Positions 15,591 through 23,141 of a DNA stretch of 64,000 bases are shown piece by piece. This DNA comes from Pseudobacteriovorax antillogorgiicola. Lineage in GTDB: Bacteria > Bdellovibrionota_B > Oligoflexia > Oligoflexales > RGVZ01. Under the pieces are notes generated by a model. The model was given only the letters and a program-made list of their open reading frames with translations, had not been told where the DNA came from and made no database searches. The translations under genes were made by a program, and so were the position numbers. Each line of letters opens with the position of its first letter. Position 1 is the stretch's first letter. The DNA is taken from contig CAMBEK010000001.1 in assembly GCA_945865565.1 (NCBI GenBank), positions 227,795 through 291,794 of the forward strand, given 5' to 3'.

Positions 15591-16358
15591 TTATCGGCGG
15601 TGAACTTTGAAGACGCTGGCTTGATCGACTGGCATCAGGACCATTTGATCGATGTTGACGTGGGCGGGGCGCGAGGCGGCAAACCAGATGCAGTCAGCGA
15701 TGTCTTTCGCGGTGAGCGGCGTCATACCCTTGTAAACAGCAGCAGCCTTTTCTTTGTCACCACCAAAACGCACTTCACTGAAACTGGTTTCTACCATTCC
15801 GGGATCGATGGATGTGATTCTGAGGGGTGTGCCGTTTAGTTCAAGGCGCAGGGTTTTAGTGACGGCATTGAGGGCATGCTTGGAGGCTGCGTAGATGCTG
15901 CCGCCTTCGTAAACCCAGAATCCTGCGACAGACCCCATGTTGAAGATATGTCCGCGGTTGCGTTCCAGCATTCCAGGCAGAAACGCACGCAAAATTGAAA
16001 TCGCGCCTTTGACGTTAGTGTCTAGCACCTGGTCGATTTCCTCGTCCGTCGCCTGGGTTAGACGAGCCGTGCCGAGAGCAAGGCCCGCATTATTAACCAG
16101 AACGTCGATACCCATCGGAAATTCAGTGGCTACGGATGCTGCAAATTCCTTTACGGACTTGCGCGAACTGACATCAAGTTGGTGATGAAAAACTTTTGGC
16201 GCGCCAATCTGTAAAAGATTGGCCGTCATGGCCTGCATGGCGGTAGTCCGGCGCGCGCCGATGGCGAGAGACCACCCTTGCCGGGCGAATTCCTCGGCCG
16301 TGGCGGCGCCAATCCCCGAACTGGCGCCGGTGATGCAGGCGACGCCAGTTCGGGTCAT
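15591..16358 (-). CDS. Short-chain dehydrogenase/reductase (SDR)
   Basis: The 255-residue classical SDR has the cofactor motif TGASSGIG (about 11-18), NNAG (about 91-94), the catalytic Ser in MGSVAG, and YAASK (Tyr and Lys) around 156-160. IDPGMVETSF follows. The sequence resembles YdfG-type 3-hydroxy acid/serine dehydrogenases; SIGARR after the first strand suggests NADP(H). Its substrate is not deducible. Its start overlaps the stop of the upstream gene by 4 bp. Confidence 0.92.
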   Translation of the reverse strand: MTRTGVACITGASSGIGAATAEEFARQGWSLAIGARRTTAMQAMTANLLQIGAPKVFHHQLDVSSRKSVKEFAASVATEFPMGIDVLVNNAGLALGTARLTQATDEEIDQVLDTNVKGAISILRAFLPGMLERNRGHIFNMGSVAGFWVYEGGSIYAASKHALNAVTKTLRLELNGTPLRITSIDPGMVETSFSEVRFGGDKEKAAAVYKGMTPLTAKDIADCIWFAASRPAHVNIDQMVLMPVDQASVFKVHRR

Positions 16359-17314
16359 TTGCCTTTGTCCCTGGTCACACGAACGGCACGGTCATGCCCT
16401 TCGCCGACAGATTGGGTTTTGAATCCGCGTTCGTTGATCTCATGGTGTTGTTTGCGCCGCTGGTAACTATTGGTCGGTGGCAAATCAACGAATTCTGTTG
16501 AGGGGTCGTTCTCAAGTTTGGCGAGCGCCTTTTCAACTTCAGCAAGAGCTTCTTTTTCCTGCTGCATGGAACGTTCGTCATCGTGCTGGCGCGGGCGATC
16601 GTCACGCCGCGGGCGATCATCACGATGCGGGCGATCATCGCGTTGTGGGCGATCTGTATGCTCTGCGCGAGGAGCAGGCCTGTCGGAATGTTCCGGGCGG
16701 TCGTCACGACGCGGGCGATCTTCACGTTCAGGGCGTCCACCTGGACCACCGGTGCGAAGGCGCGGCGGAGGTGAATAGCGACCAACCGGAGGCCGGCTGC
16801 CAACTTCAAAAACTTGTGGCTCCCAAGAGTTATAGGCCCAGGCAAAAAATTTCTTGAACAGGCCTGCCGCAGAGGGTGATTTTTCGTCGAGGACATTGGT
16901 CACGGCGATCCAAACGGGGGCAAGGTCATCTTCTTCGGTAAATACCGGAAGGCCTTCACCGGTCACGGCGTGGTATAGGTGGCGCAGATCAGCATGAAAC
17001 GCGACAAATTCATCGGCAACAGCACAGAGCTTTTCGATATCGACCGGTGCGCGGTCCAAGAGTGCCTGTTCGCGTGCGCAGTGCCAATCGTAGAGGGTAC
17101 CGACGGCGCGTTCCCAAGAGGCTTCGTTGGTCGCCGACAGGCCTTCCATCAGAGACGGATCAGTGTTTCTTGAGTCGACCTTGTCCGGACCGCCCAGACG
17201 TTTTTCTGTCCCAGCCAACATTTTTTCGGCTTCAAAACAGGTATACAAAAAGTAGTCGAGAGGGACCTCTTTGCCGGTCATTTCAAGGAATCGTTGCTTG
17301 AAGGTGGATGTCAT
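16355..17314 (-). CDS. Unknown protein with Asp-Arg-Pro-rich repeats
   Basis: Residues 1-175 form an alpha-helical domain rich in Trp, His and acidic residues, unlike any family I recognise. A Pro/Gly region leads to a low-complexity stretch (about 190-245) of DRPxRD units encoded partly by 18-bp direct repeats. The tail has a charged helix (MQQEKEALAEVEKALAKL) and a basic end. The repeat region is highly charged and likely disordered, as in RNA- or polymer-binding linkers. No signal peptide is present, so it is probably cytoplasmic. It is coupled to the downstream SDR by a 4-bp overlap. Confidence 0.65.
   Translation of the reverse strand: MTSTFKQRFLEMTGKEVPLDYFLYTCFEAEKMLAGTEKRLGGPDKVDSRNTDPSLMEGLSATNEASWERAVGTLYDWHCAREQALLDRAPVDIEKLCAVADEFVAFHADLRHLYHAVTGEGLPVFTEEDDLAPVWIAVTNVLDEKSPSAAGLFKKFFAWAYNSWEPQVFEVGSRPPVGRYSPPPRLRTGGPGGRPEREDRPRRDDRPEHSDRPAPRAEHTDRPQRDDRPHRDDRPRRDDRPRQHDDERSMQQEKEALAEVEKALAKLENDPSTEFVDLPPTNSYQRRKQHHEINERGFKTQSVGEGHDRAVRVTRDKGK
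16593..16738. repeat. 18-bp imperfect tandem repeats inside a coding region
   Basis: Three adjacent 18-bp units beginning GGGCGATC start at 16593, 16611 and 16629, with a diverged fourth at 16647 and similar units near 16696-16738. On the minus strand each encodes six residues of the DDRPxR type in the neighbouring unknown protein. The unit keeps the reading frame. Confidence 0.75.
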
Positions 17315-17443
17315 CGTTGGTGTTTCTCAAGTCAAGTGTTCGAAATCATTAAATTACTGCACCGTAGCGCAGACATACAATTTGGGATCTTGGGGACTAT
17401 AGGCGCAGACCCGCTGTGACGCAAGGGTTTGACTTCATTCATT

Positions 17444-18967
17444 TTAGAGAAGCGGAGCCAGGAGGCGCGAGAGGTTTTCCCGCTGAAGCCTGAGAAATTG
17501 GGTTATTTTCCCGCCGTTGGCTGGATCTTCGCTGGAGGAGCTCACGGCCATGTCCAAGGTCAGCATGGCCTCGACCTTCCGGCAGAAATCTGCTCCGTGG
17601 ATGGCCAAGGTCGTTTCAAAATTCAGATATAGCGCCCGGTTGTCAAAGTTAGTGGTGCCAAGCAGGCACAGGTCATCATCCACTAGCACGACCTTCTGAT
17701 GCATAAAGCCAGGCTCATAAAAAAGGACGCGAACACCGGTTTTTCTCATTTTTGCGGCATAGGTCGCCCCCACCCAGTGGACCAAGGGGTTGTCGGATTT
17801 GCGGGGGATCAACAGGCGCACATCAACCCCGCGCAGGGTGCAAAGCTCAAGCTCGCGTGTCAGAGGCGTGTCCGGCACAAAATAGGGGGTCGCAATCCAC
17901 AGCCGGCGCTGAGCCTTTTGGATCGTCAACATATATAGCAGCACGCCCACCAAGGCTTCATCCGTTGGAGCAGATGGGATGACCTGGACGACCTCCCGCG
18001 GAGCGATGTTTTTTTCGGGATTTTTTTTGTCGGTCAGGGCGGGAAGCAGGCCTGAACGCAAGGCAACTTCCAGAGAATCCCCGGTGGCAAAGTGCCAGTC
18101 GTCAAAAAAAACGTCCTCAAGTTTGCCGACGGCCGGTCCTGTTATCCGGACATGGGTGTCCCGCCAGCGGCTGACATCCTTGGTGCCAAGGATGGGCAGG
18201 CCCGAGACATATTCTTCGCCAAAATTGAGTCCGCCGGTCAGGGCCTCCTCGCCGTCGACCACCACCAGCTTGCGGTGATTGCGAAAGTTCAGCTGCAGAC
18301 CCCTTTTCCAGCTGTGAATGGGCAGAAAACTGGCGACAAAAACCCCGTTGGCTTTGAGATCCCGGACGTAGCTGCTGGACAGGTTGAATGAGCCAATGTC
18401 GTCATAAAGGACATAGACGGCGACTCCGCTTTTAGCCTTGGCAATCAAAAGTTTTTGGAGCTCCAGCCCGAGACGGTCGGAACGCAGGATGTAGTATTGG
18501 ACCAGAATGTAATTTTTAGCCGCCATGAGCACTTCAAAGATTTCTCGGAACGTGTCCTCTCCATCCACGAGGAGTTTCACTTCGTTCAGGGTCGGGTCGT
18601 AGAGGTCACCAAAGCGGCCAAAAGTCCGGGCAAAATCCTTCAAGGCGGCCGGGGCCTTGAGATTGAGTTGGGCAAGTTTATCGTCAATTTGGGTCAGGTT
18701 TTGTTGGATGTATGGCCGTCGCACCAAATCATCTTGGAGGTGTTCGTGGGGCGACAGGGCATGCTGATCATAAAATGCCCTGCGTCGCATCAGGCCCTTG
18801 ATGCGATTTTTACCGAAGGCGTAATAGAGCGGGATCCCGAGGAAGGGCATTGCCAGAAGGGTTACCACCCAGGCAATTGTGGATCTGGCGTTGCGCCGTT
18901 CCTGAATAAGGTCAAAGGCCAGCCAGAGGGCCAGCCCATACAAAATCAAATAGGGCCAAAGTCCCAC
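17444..18967 (-). CDS. cls: Cardiolipin synthase (phospholipase D family)
   Basis: The 507-residue protein has two N-terminal membrane segments (about 3-20 and 30-52) and two phospholipase D motifs: NHRKLVVVDGEEALTGG (about 228-245) and MHQKVVLVDDDLCLLGTTN (about 420-440). The enzyme joins two phosphatidylglycerols (or PG with another donor) into cardiolipin at the inner membrane. Length and architecture match bacterial ClsA. A small unknown gene lies 8 bp upstream on the same strand, probably in one operon. Confidence 0.95.
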   Translation of the reverse strand: MGLWPYLILYGLALWLAFDLIQERRNARSTIAWVVTLLAMPFLGIPLYYAFGKNRIKGLMRRRAFYDQHALSPHEHLQDDLVRRPYIQQNLTQIDDKLAQLNLKAPAALKDFARTFGRFGDLYDPTLNEVKLLVDGEDTFREIFEVLMAAKNYILVQYYILRSDRLGLELQKLLIAKAKSGVAVYVLYDDIGSFNLSSSYVRDLKANGVFVASFLPIHSWKRGLQLNFRNHRKLVVVDGEEALTGGLNFGEEYVSGLPILGTKDVSRWRDTHVRITGPAVGKLEDVFFDDWHFATGDSLEVALRSGLLPALTDKKNPEKNIAPREVVQVIPSAPTDEALVGVLLYMLTIQKAQRRLWIATPYFVPDTPLTRELELCTLRGVDVRLLIPRKSDNPLVHWVGATYAAKMRKTGVRVLFYEPGFMHQKVVLVDDDLCLLGTTNFDNRALYLNFETTLAIHGADFCRKVEAMLTLDMAVSSSSEDPANGGKITQFLRLQRENLSRLLAPLL

Positions 18968-18975
18968 GGCCCCGA

Positions 18976-19299
18976 TCAGACACGCACCCGGCGGACCAGG
19001 CTGAGCACCCGGTTGCTGGCCAGGGACAGCTCCTCGAACTCGGTCCAGTCGGTGGCGCCGGCCCGTTGATGGGTGTAGGCGGCGAGTTCGTGGTCGCCTT
19101 CGAAGGCCTCAACAACAAGGGCCACAGCCTCCTTGTGTTTGGCGGATCCGGGCGCATTGCCGGCCAGAAGTTGGCAAGCCTTTTCCAAGTCTGCAACGGC
19201 CTCGTCTTCTTTTTGATCGCGGAGGAGCGGAATCAGCTTTTCGATCGCAACTACCAGATCAGCCGACGATTTTTTGGGATCACGTTTGATGATTGTCAT
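18976..19299 (-). CDS. Small helical protein of unknown function
   Basis: The 107-residue cytoplasmic protein starts at ATG 19299 (MTIIKRDPKK); an upstream in-frame start at 19353 would add a basic, low-quality extension overlapping the tRNA promoter region. The sequence is almost wholly alpha-helical, with AVADLEKACQLL and HKEAVALVVEAFEGDHELAAY. No family was recognised. It is 8 bp upstream of cls and probably co-transcribed with it. Confidence 0.55.
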   Translation of the reverse strand: MTIIKRDPKKSSADLVVAIEKLIPLLRDQKEDEAVADLEKACQLLAGNAPGSAKHKEAVALVVEAFEGDHELAAYTHQRAGATDWTEFEELSLASNRVLSLVRRVRV

Positions 19300-19360
19300 A
19301 GGCGAGAACGGCCTCCTCGCGCGGAGTCTAGGTGAGCGGTCTGGAAAATGCAAACGACCG

Positions 19361-19389
19361 TTGACAGACTCAGGCCACCCTTGTAATTA
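19361..19389 (+). promoter_or_regulatory. Sigma-70-type promoter of the tRNA-Lys/tRNA-Glu unit
   Basis: TTGACA (19361-19366), a 17-bp spacer and TAATTA (19384-19389) place a start site near 19396, about 25 bp before tRNA-Lys. The -35 is a perfect consensus. Confidence 0.75.
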
Positions 19390-19419
19390 CTGGCCTCTCG
19401 AAGCGAAAGCTTCGGTAGT

Positions 19420-19495
19420 GGGCTCGTAGCTCAGCTGGTAGAGCAGTACACTTTTAATGTACGGGTCGATGGTTCGAATCCATCCGGGCTCACCA
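19420..19495 (+). tRNA. tRNA-Lys (anticodon TTT)
   Basis: A full cloverleaf is visible: acceptor GGGCTCG pairs with CGGGCTC using two G-U pairs, D-stem GCTC/GAGC, anticodon loop CTTTTAA, T-loop TTCGAAT in a GATGG/CCATC stem, and an encoded CCA (19493-19495). It is transcribed with tRNA-Glu, 6 bp downstream. Confidence 0.95.
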
Positions 19496-19501
19496 CCCTT
19501 A

Positions 19502-19579
19502 GTCCCCATCGTCTAGCCCGGTCCAGGACACCACCCTTTCACGGTGGATACGGGGGTTCAAATCCCCCTGGGGACGCCA
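19502..19579 (+). tRNA. tRNA-Glu (anticodon TTC)
   Basis: Acceptor GTCCCCA pairs with TGGGGAC, anticodon loop CTTTCAC lies in a CCACC/GGTGG stem, the T-arm is GGGGG-TTCAAAT-CCCCC, and CCA is encoded at 19577-19579. A rho-independent terminator follows within 15 bp. Confidence 0.95.
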
Positions 19580-19589
19580 CTACCACAAA

Positions 19590-19625
19590 AAAAGAGCCTC
19601 CGGCAACGGGGGCTCTTTTGTTTTT
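19590..19625 (+). terminator. Rho-independent terminator after tRNA-Glu
   Basis: An 11-bp perfect stem (19592-19602 with 19607-19617, one G-U), a GCAA tetraloop and a following TTTTGTTTTT tract make a strong intrinsic terminator of the two-tRNA unit. Confidence 0.92.
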
Positions 19626-19743
19626 AGAGTTTCCAGCTGTGTTACATCGCAAATCCATCCGGCTACGCATGACATGGTATATCCCTTCACGCCACGAGTG
19701 AATTAAGGTAGCTGTTTATCAGGCCTGAAACGGGAGCCGTGTC

Positions 19744-21570
19744 ATGCTAAATCAACTACACATCAACGGCCTTGCGATCATTGAATCGCTGAAAATAGAT
19801 TTTTCCCGCGGTTTTAATGTCATCACAGGCGAAACCGGCGCTGGGAAATCAATCCTCATAAAAGCCCTGAACCTTTTGCTTGGTGCCAAGGCCTCAGCAG
19901 ATGCAGTTCGCCACGGGCGAGAGGCCGCCTCGGTCAGCGGACAGTTTCTATTGCCAGCCAACCATAAAGTCACAGCCTGCCTGGAGTCTTACGGCATTCC
20001 CCTTGAGGCAGCTGGCACTCAGGAATCTGGAAACGAACTGCAGACGGTGATTGTTCGCCGCGTTATTTCGGCGAAGGGCCGGTCTCAGGCATGGATCAAC
20101 GACACGCCGGTAACGTCGGGAACCCTTCGCGAATTTGCCGATGCCTTGATTGATGTTTTTGCTCAGCACGAAAATCACAAGCTGCTCGATTCTGAAGGTC
20201 ATCTCGCAGTCCTGGACCAGTTTCTTGACGACCGGGCGTTGATTGCAAAAGTCGAATCGGCCTGGCGAGTGGTGGCTGATAACACATCCGCCTTGAAGCA
20301 ACTTGTCTCGGACCTTGCGCTTAAACAGCGCGATGCTGACTACCTGGCCTTTCGCTGTGACGAACTTCGTAAATTTGATCCATCATTGGAGGAGTTCGAA
20401 AAAACCAGAAACTTCTGCGATCAGGCGCGCCACAATACCTACCTCGTTTCATCACTGCGCAAGGCCGCTTCGATGATTGATGATGGAGCGGGTGACGCTT
20501 CGATTGAACGGGCACTGCGTGACACGGGGCGGGTTTTGCAGCAAGCCGCGTCCAAGGTTCCAAGTTTGCAAACACTTGCCGATCAGGCTTTTCTCGTCGC
20601 TGAAAAAGCAGCGGAGCTGAGCTATGCCGTTGGCCAGGAGTTATCCAACGCCGACACGAATGAAGATGATGTGGATGCCGCTCAGGCACGGCTGGCGGGG
20701 TACCAGGGTCTCTTTCGCAAGATGGGCGTTCTTGATACCGAGTCTTTGGTGGTGTCGTGGAACCGGATGGAAGAGGAAGTCCGGTTTTTAGAATCGGCCG
20801 CAAAAGATGCCGCCGACTTGTTTACTAAAATTGAGCGTGCCATTGCCGCCTACAAAGACCTTTCAGGGCTTTTGACGGATGCACGTAAAGTGGCCGCAAA
20901 AAAGGCGGGCAAAGCAGTCGGAAAAGAACTCTCTGAACTCGCCATGAAAGATTCAAGGCTGGAAGTGGAGTTTATTTCCGTCCATGGAATGAATGGCGAT
21001 GACATGGATCTTACCTGCCTTGGCGAAGCCATGGCGAAACGTTGGCGCGATAAAATCCTGCCGCAGTTTTCTGGTGTAGCATCGACGGGGGCCGAACGGG
21101 TGCAATTGCTCTTGTCGGCCAATCCGGGCGAACCGCCGCTGCCCCTTCATAAGGTCGCTTCAGGCGGCGAAGTTTCTCGTATCATGCTGGCACTGAAAAA
21201 GGCCCTCGCAATGGGAGCCGACACCTGCATTTTGGTTTTCGATGAAATTGACACGGGGATATCGGGCCGTGTGGCGGATATTGTTGGTCGCAAGCTTGCA
21301 GAACTCGCCAAAGGTTTTCAGGTGATTTGCATCTCTCACCTGCCCCAGGTCGCCGCCTATGCAGATTCACATTTTCTCGTCCATAAATTCGGTGCAAGTA
21401 ACCGGACGGAGTCAACCATTACACGATTGGATCCTGAAGCCAGTCGAACGGAAATCGCCCGGATGCTTTCGGGAGATGAGGTTACGGAATCAAGCCTTGC
21501 TCATGCCTCGACGCTTTTGCGAAAGGCCCGTGCAGAGCGGATAGAAGACCGGCAAGAAAAACGGCAATAA
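19744..21570 (+). CDS. recN: DNA repair protein RecN
   Basis: The 608-residue SMC-like ATPase has a Walker A (GETGAGKS, about 32-39), a long coiled-coil centre (about 170-400), the ABC-type signature ASGGEVSRIMLALK (about 477-490) and Walker B ILVFDEIDTGISG (about 499-511), followed by ISHLPQVAAYAD. RecN acts in double-strand-break repair, holding DNA ends and supporting RecA. It starts at ATG 19744 after the tRNA terminator. Its 3' end overlaps the convergent matrixin gene by 81 bp. Confidence 0.96.
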   Translation: MLNQLHINGLAIIESLKIDFSRGFNVITGETGAGKSILIKALNLLLGAKASADAVRHGREAASVSGQFLLPANHKVTACLESYGIPLEAAGTQESGNELQTVIVRRVISAKGRSQAWINDTPVTSGTLREFADALIDVFAQHENHKLLDSEGHLAVLDQFLDDRALIAKVESAWRVVADNTSALKQLVSDLALKQRDADYLAFRCDELRKFDPSLEEFEKTRNFCDQARHNTYLVSSLRKAASMIDDGAGDASIERALRDTGRVLQQAASKVPSLQTLADQAFLVAEKAAELSYAVGQELSNADTNEDDVDAAQARLAGYQGLFRKMGVLDTESLVVSWNRMEEEVRFLESAAKDAADLFTKIERAIAAYKDLSGLLTDARKVAAKKAGKAVGKELSELAMKDSRLEVEFISVHGMNGDDMDLTCLGEAMAKRWRDKILPQFSGVASTGAERVQLLLSANPGEPPLPLHKVASGGEVSRIMLALKKALAMGADTCILVFDEIDTGISGRVADIVGRKLAELAKGFQVICISHLPQVAAYADSHFLVHKFGASNRTESTITRLDPEASRTEIARMLSGDEVTESSLAHASTLLRKARAERIEDRQEKRQ

Positions 21571-22290
21571 GGGCAGCAGTAGGAAAAATACGTCGGCCTG
21601 CCCGCGAGGGTTCTGGGATTTTCCTCGGATCATTGCGCAGCCACCAAAAAGATCATTGGCCCCCAGTTCGTCCCGCGCATAGAGGTAAGTGATTCCGTCT
21701 ACGTCATCTTGAGATACGGATGCTGTCGTTCGTTTGCTGGCGTCGTAATACATCAGGGCACTGGTATCGGTGGAGTGACCGAGCCCAAGGATGTGTCCAA
21801 TTTCGTGTGCCATGACGTCGACGACAAGATTTTCGTTGAGCGTTTTGATGTTGGCGCTGGCGCCAACCTGGGTGTTGAGAACGAGAACCCCGTAATTCAA
21901 GTGGCCCGAGGCACTCACCTGTTGGCCGGTGGCGACGCCAGGGATTACCTCAGGATTGAGGCCCGCGCCTGCCATGTCGGCGACACAGTGGACCGTCGGT
22001 GTGGCGTCCGAGGTTCCCGCCAGGGCGTCTTCGATTGTGGTCGACGAGTCAGAGCCGCGCGTCAACTGGATGCCCAACGTGGGAATTTGGTTCCAGACGT
22101 CAAGAGCCTTGTCCATAAGATCGTTGACGTCGTCGGGACAGTTTTCTGGATTGATGTGGAATTCAAGTGTTTTGGTGTCCCAACCCTTAAGGCCGCCGGA
22201 GGCGCCGATCAGGGTGAATCCAAATGCAGGCGCGCCGGACAACATTGCAATACTGGCAGTGATGAGAAAAACAGAGATGACAGGCTTCAT
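21490..22290 (-). CDS. Secreted matrixin-family metalloprotease with C-terminal anchor-like tail
   Basis: The 266-residue protein has a signal peptide (1-24, ending APAFG) and the metzincin zinc motif HEIGHILGLGH (162-172) with a downstream Met-turn (ALM, 180), typical of matrixin/MMP catalytic domains. The C-terminus is tripartite: Cys218 in FGGCAMI, a spacer, a hydrophobic segment (about 233-254) and a basic cluster (QKRR, 258-261). This resembles the Cys-containing C-terminal sorting tails of several bacterial lineages, so surface anchoring after export is likely but unproven. Substrate unknown; secreted proteases are common in predatory and scavenging bacteria. The tail-coding part overlaps recN by 81 bp, convergently. 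Confidence 0.85.
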   Translation of the reverse strand: MKPVISVFLITASIAMLSGAPAFGFTLIGASGGLKGWDTKTLEFHINPENCPDDVNDLMDKALDVWNQIPTLGIQLTRGSDSSTTIEDALAGTSDATPTVHCVADMAGAGLNPEVIPGVATGQQVSASGHLNYGVLVLNTQVGASANIKTLNENLVVDVMAHEIGHILGLGHSTDTSALMYYDASKRTTASVSQDDVDGITYLYARDELGANDLFGGCAMIRGKSQNPRGQADVFFLLLPLLPFFLPVFYPLCTGLSQKRRGMSKA

Positions 22291-22315
22291 CGTGAAGGCT
22301 CCTCGGAAAAACTTT

Positions 22316-22927
22316 TCAGGATTTGACCCATGCGGCCGTTAGCATAAGGCTGAACGATCTCTTGGTGCTTGAAAGGGGCGCGTGAACGAGCACATCTGCG
22401 CCGGTGCGAAGGCTAGACCAATTCCACGCGGAGCCTACCTGCCAGGCAAAAGTGGTGGCGGAAACCGTATTTTCCGGCTGGTAAAAGGTCGCGGTGCCTT
22501 CGCCATTATTCAGTACTTCCGATCCGTCTCCGGTGCCTTTGACCGTGTACTGAAGAAGAACAGGGCCTGTCGCAAAGTCAAAAGAACTGGAAAGATTCGT
22601 GGTCAGGGGCAACCCAAGGGCCATGAGTGAAGTTAGGCTCGATTTGCTGGTGGATTCGACCGCCGACAGGCTGTCTGGCATGTAGTGCAGCCAAGGGCTG
22701 ATGAGACGTCTGCCAATGGGCAGGTGGTACTGCAGATGAAAATGATAGAAGGATGTTCCCATAGTATTGCGCTTGCCTGATGGACTGGACGTAAGCCTGA
22801 GCATTTCATAGGACGTGCCACTGGCGCCAAATTCGATGGATTTTGGTCTTGCCCCAAGGGCAGTCCCTGTTATTCCGACAAGGATGCAGGAAAATCCAAG
22901 CACAAGGCCAGTTTTAGAAAAATGCAT
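22316..22927 (-). CDS. Secreted beta-rich protein of unknown function
   Basis: The 203-residue protein starts at ATG 22927, preceded by CGGGG, and has a signal peptide (HFSKTGLVLGFSCILVG to about TALGA). Alternating strands rich in Ser, Thr and aromatic residues (FYHFHLQYHLP, ATTFAWQVGSAWNW) suggest a small outer-membrane barrel. A start at 22963 would add 12 residues. It is 25 bp upstream of the matrixin gene on the same strand, so a common transcript is likely. No family recognised. Confidence 0.55.
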   Translation of the reverse strand: MHFSKTGLVLGFSCILVGITGTALGARPKSIEFGASGTSYEMLRLTSSPSGKRNTMGTSFYHFHLQYHLPIGRRLISPWLHYMPDSLSAVESTSKSSLTSLMALGLPLTTNLSSSFDFATGPVLLQYTVKGTGDGSEVLNNGEGTATFYQPENTVSATTFAWQVGSAWNWSSLRTGADVLVHAPLSSTKRSFSLMLTAAWVKS

Positions 22928-22990
22928 GCCGAACCCCGATGAATATTTTTTAGAGCTTATCATTGATCGGCGTTTGACTCACGTACGCCC

Positions 22991-23029
22991 AAAAATGAAA
23001 GGGGTCCGCACTCGTAAGTGCGGACCCTT
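22991..23029 (-). terminator. Rho-independent terminator after nrdJ
   Basis: Read on the minus strand, an 11-bp perfect inverted repeat (23002-23012 with 23017-23027, loop 23013-23016) is followed by CCTTTCATTTTT. It lies about 115 bp past the nrdJ stop and before the next minus-strand gene. Confidence 0.8.
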
Positions 23030-23141
23030 CAAAAGCAGAAACGGGGCGGGGTCGGGTCATCGGCGGGGGGCAACAGCCAGAACTAGAGGACATCAGAAAC
23101 GGCGGGGCATATCTTCAGGGGGACACCCCCGACGGCAGGGG

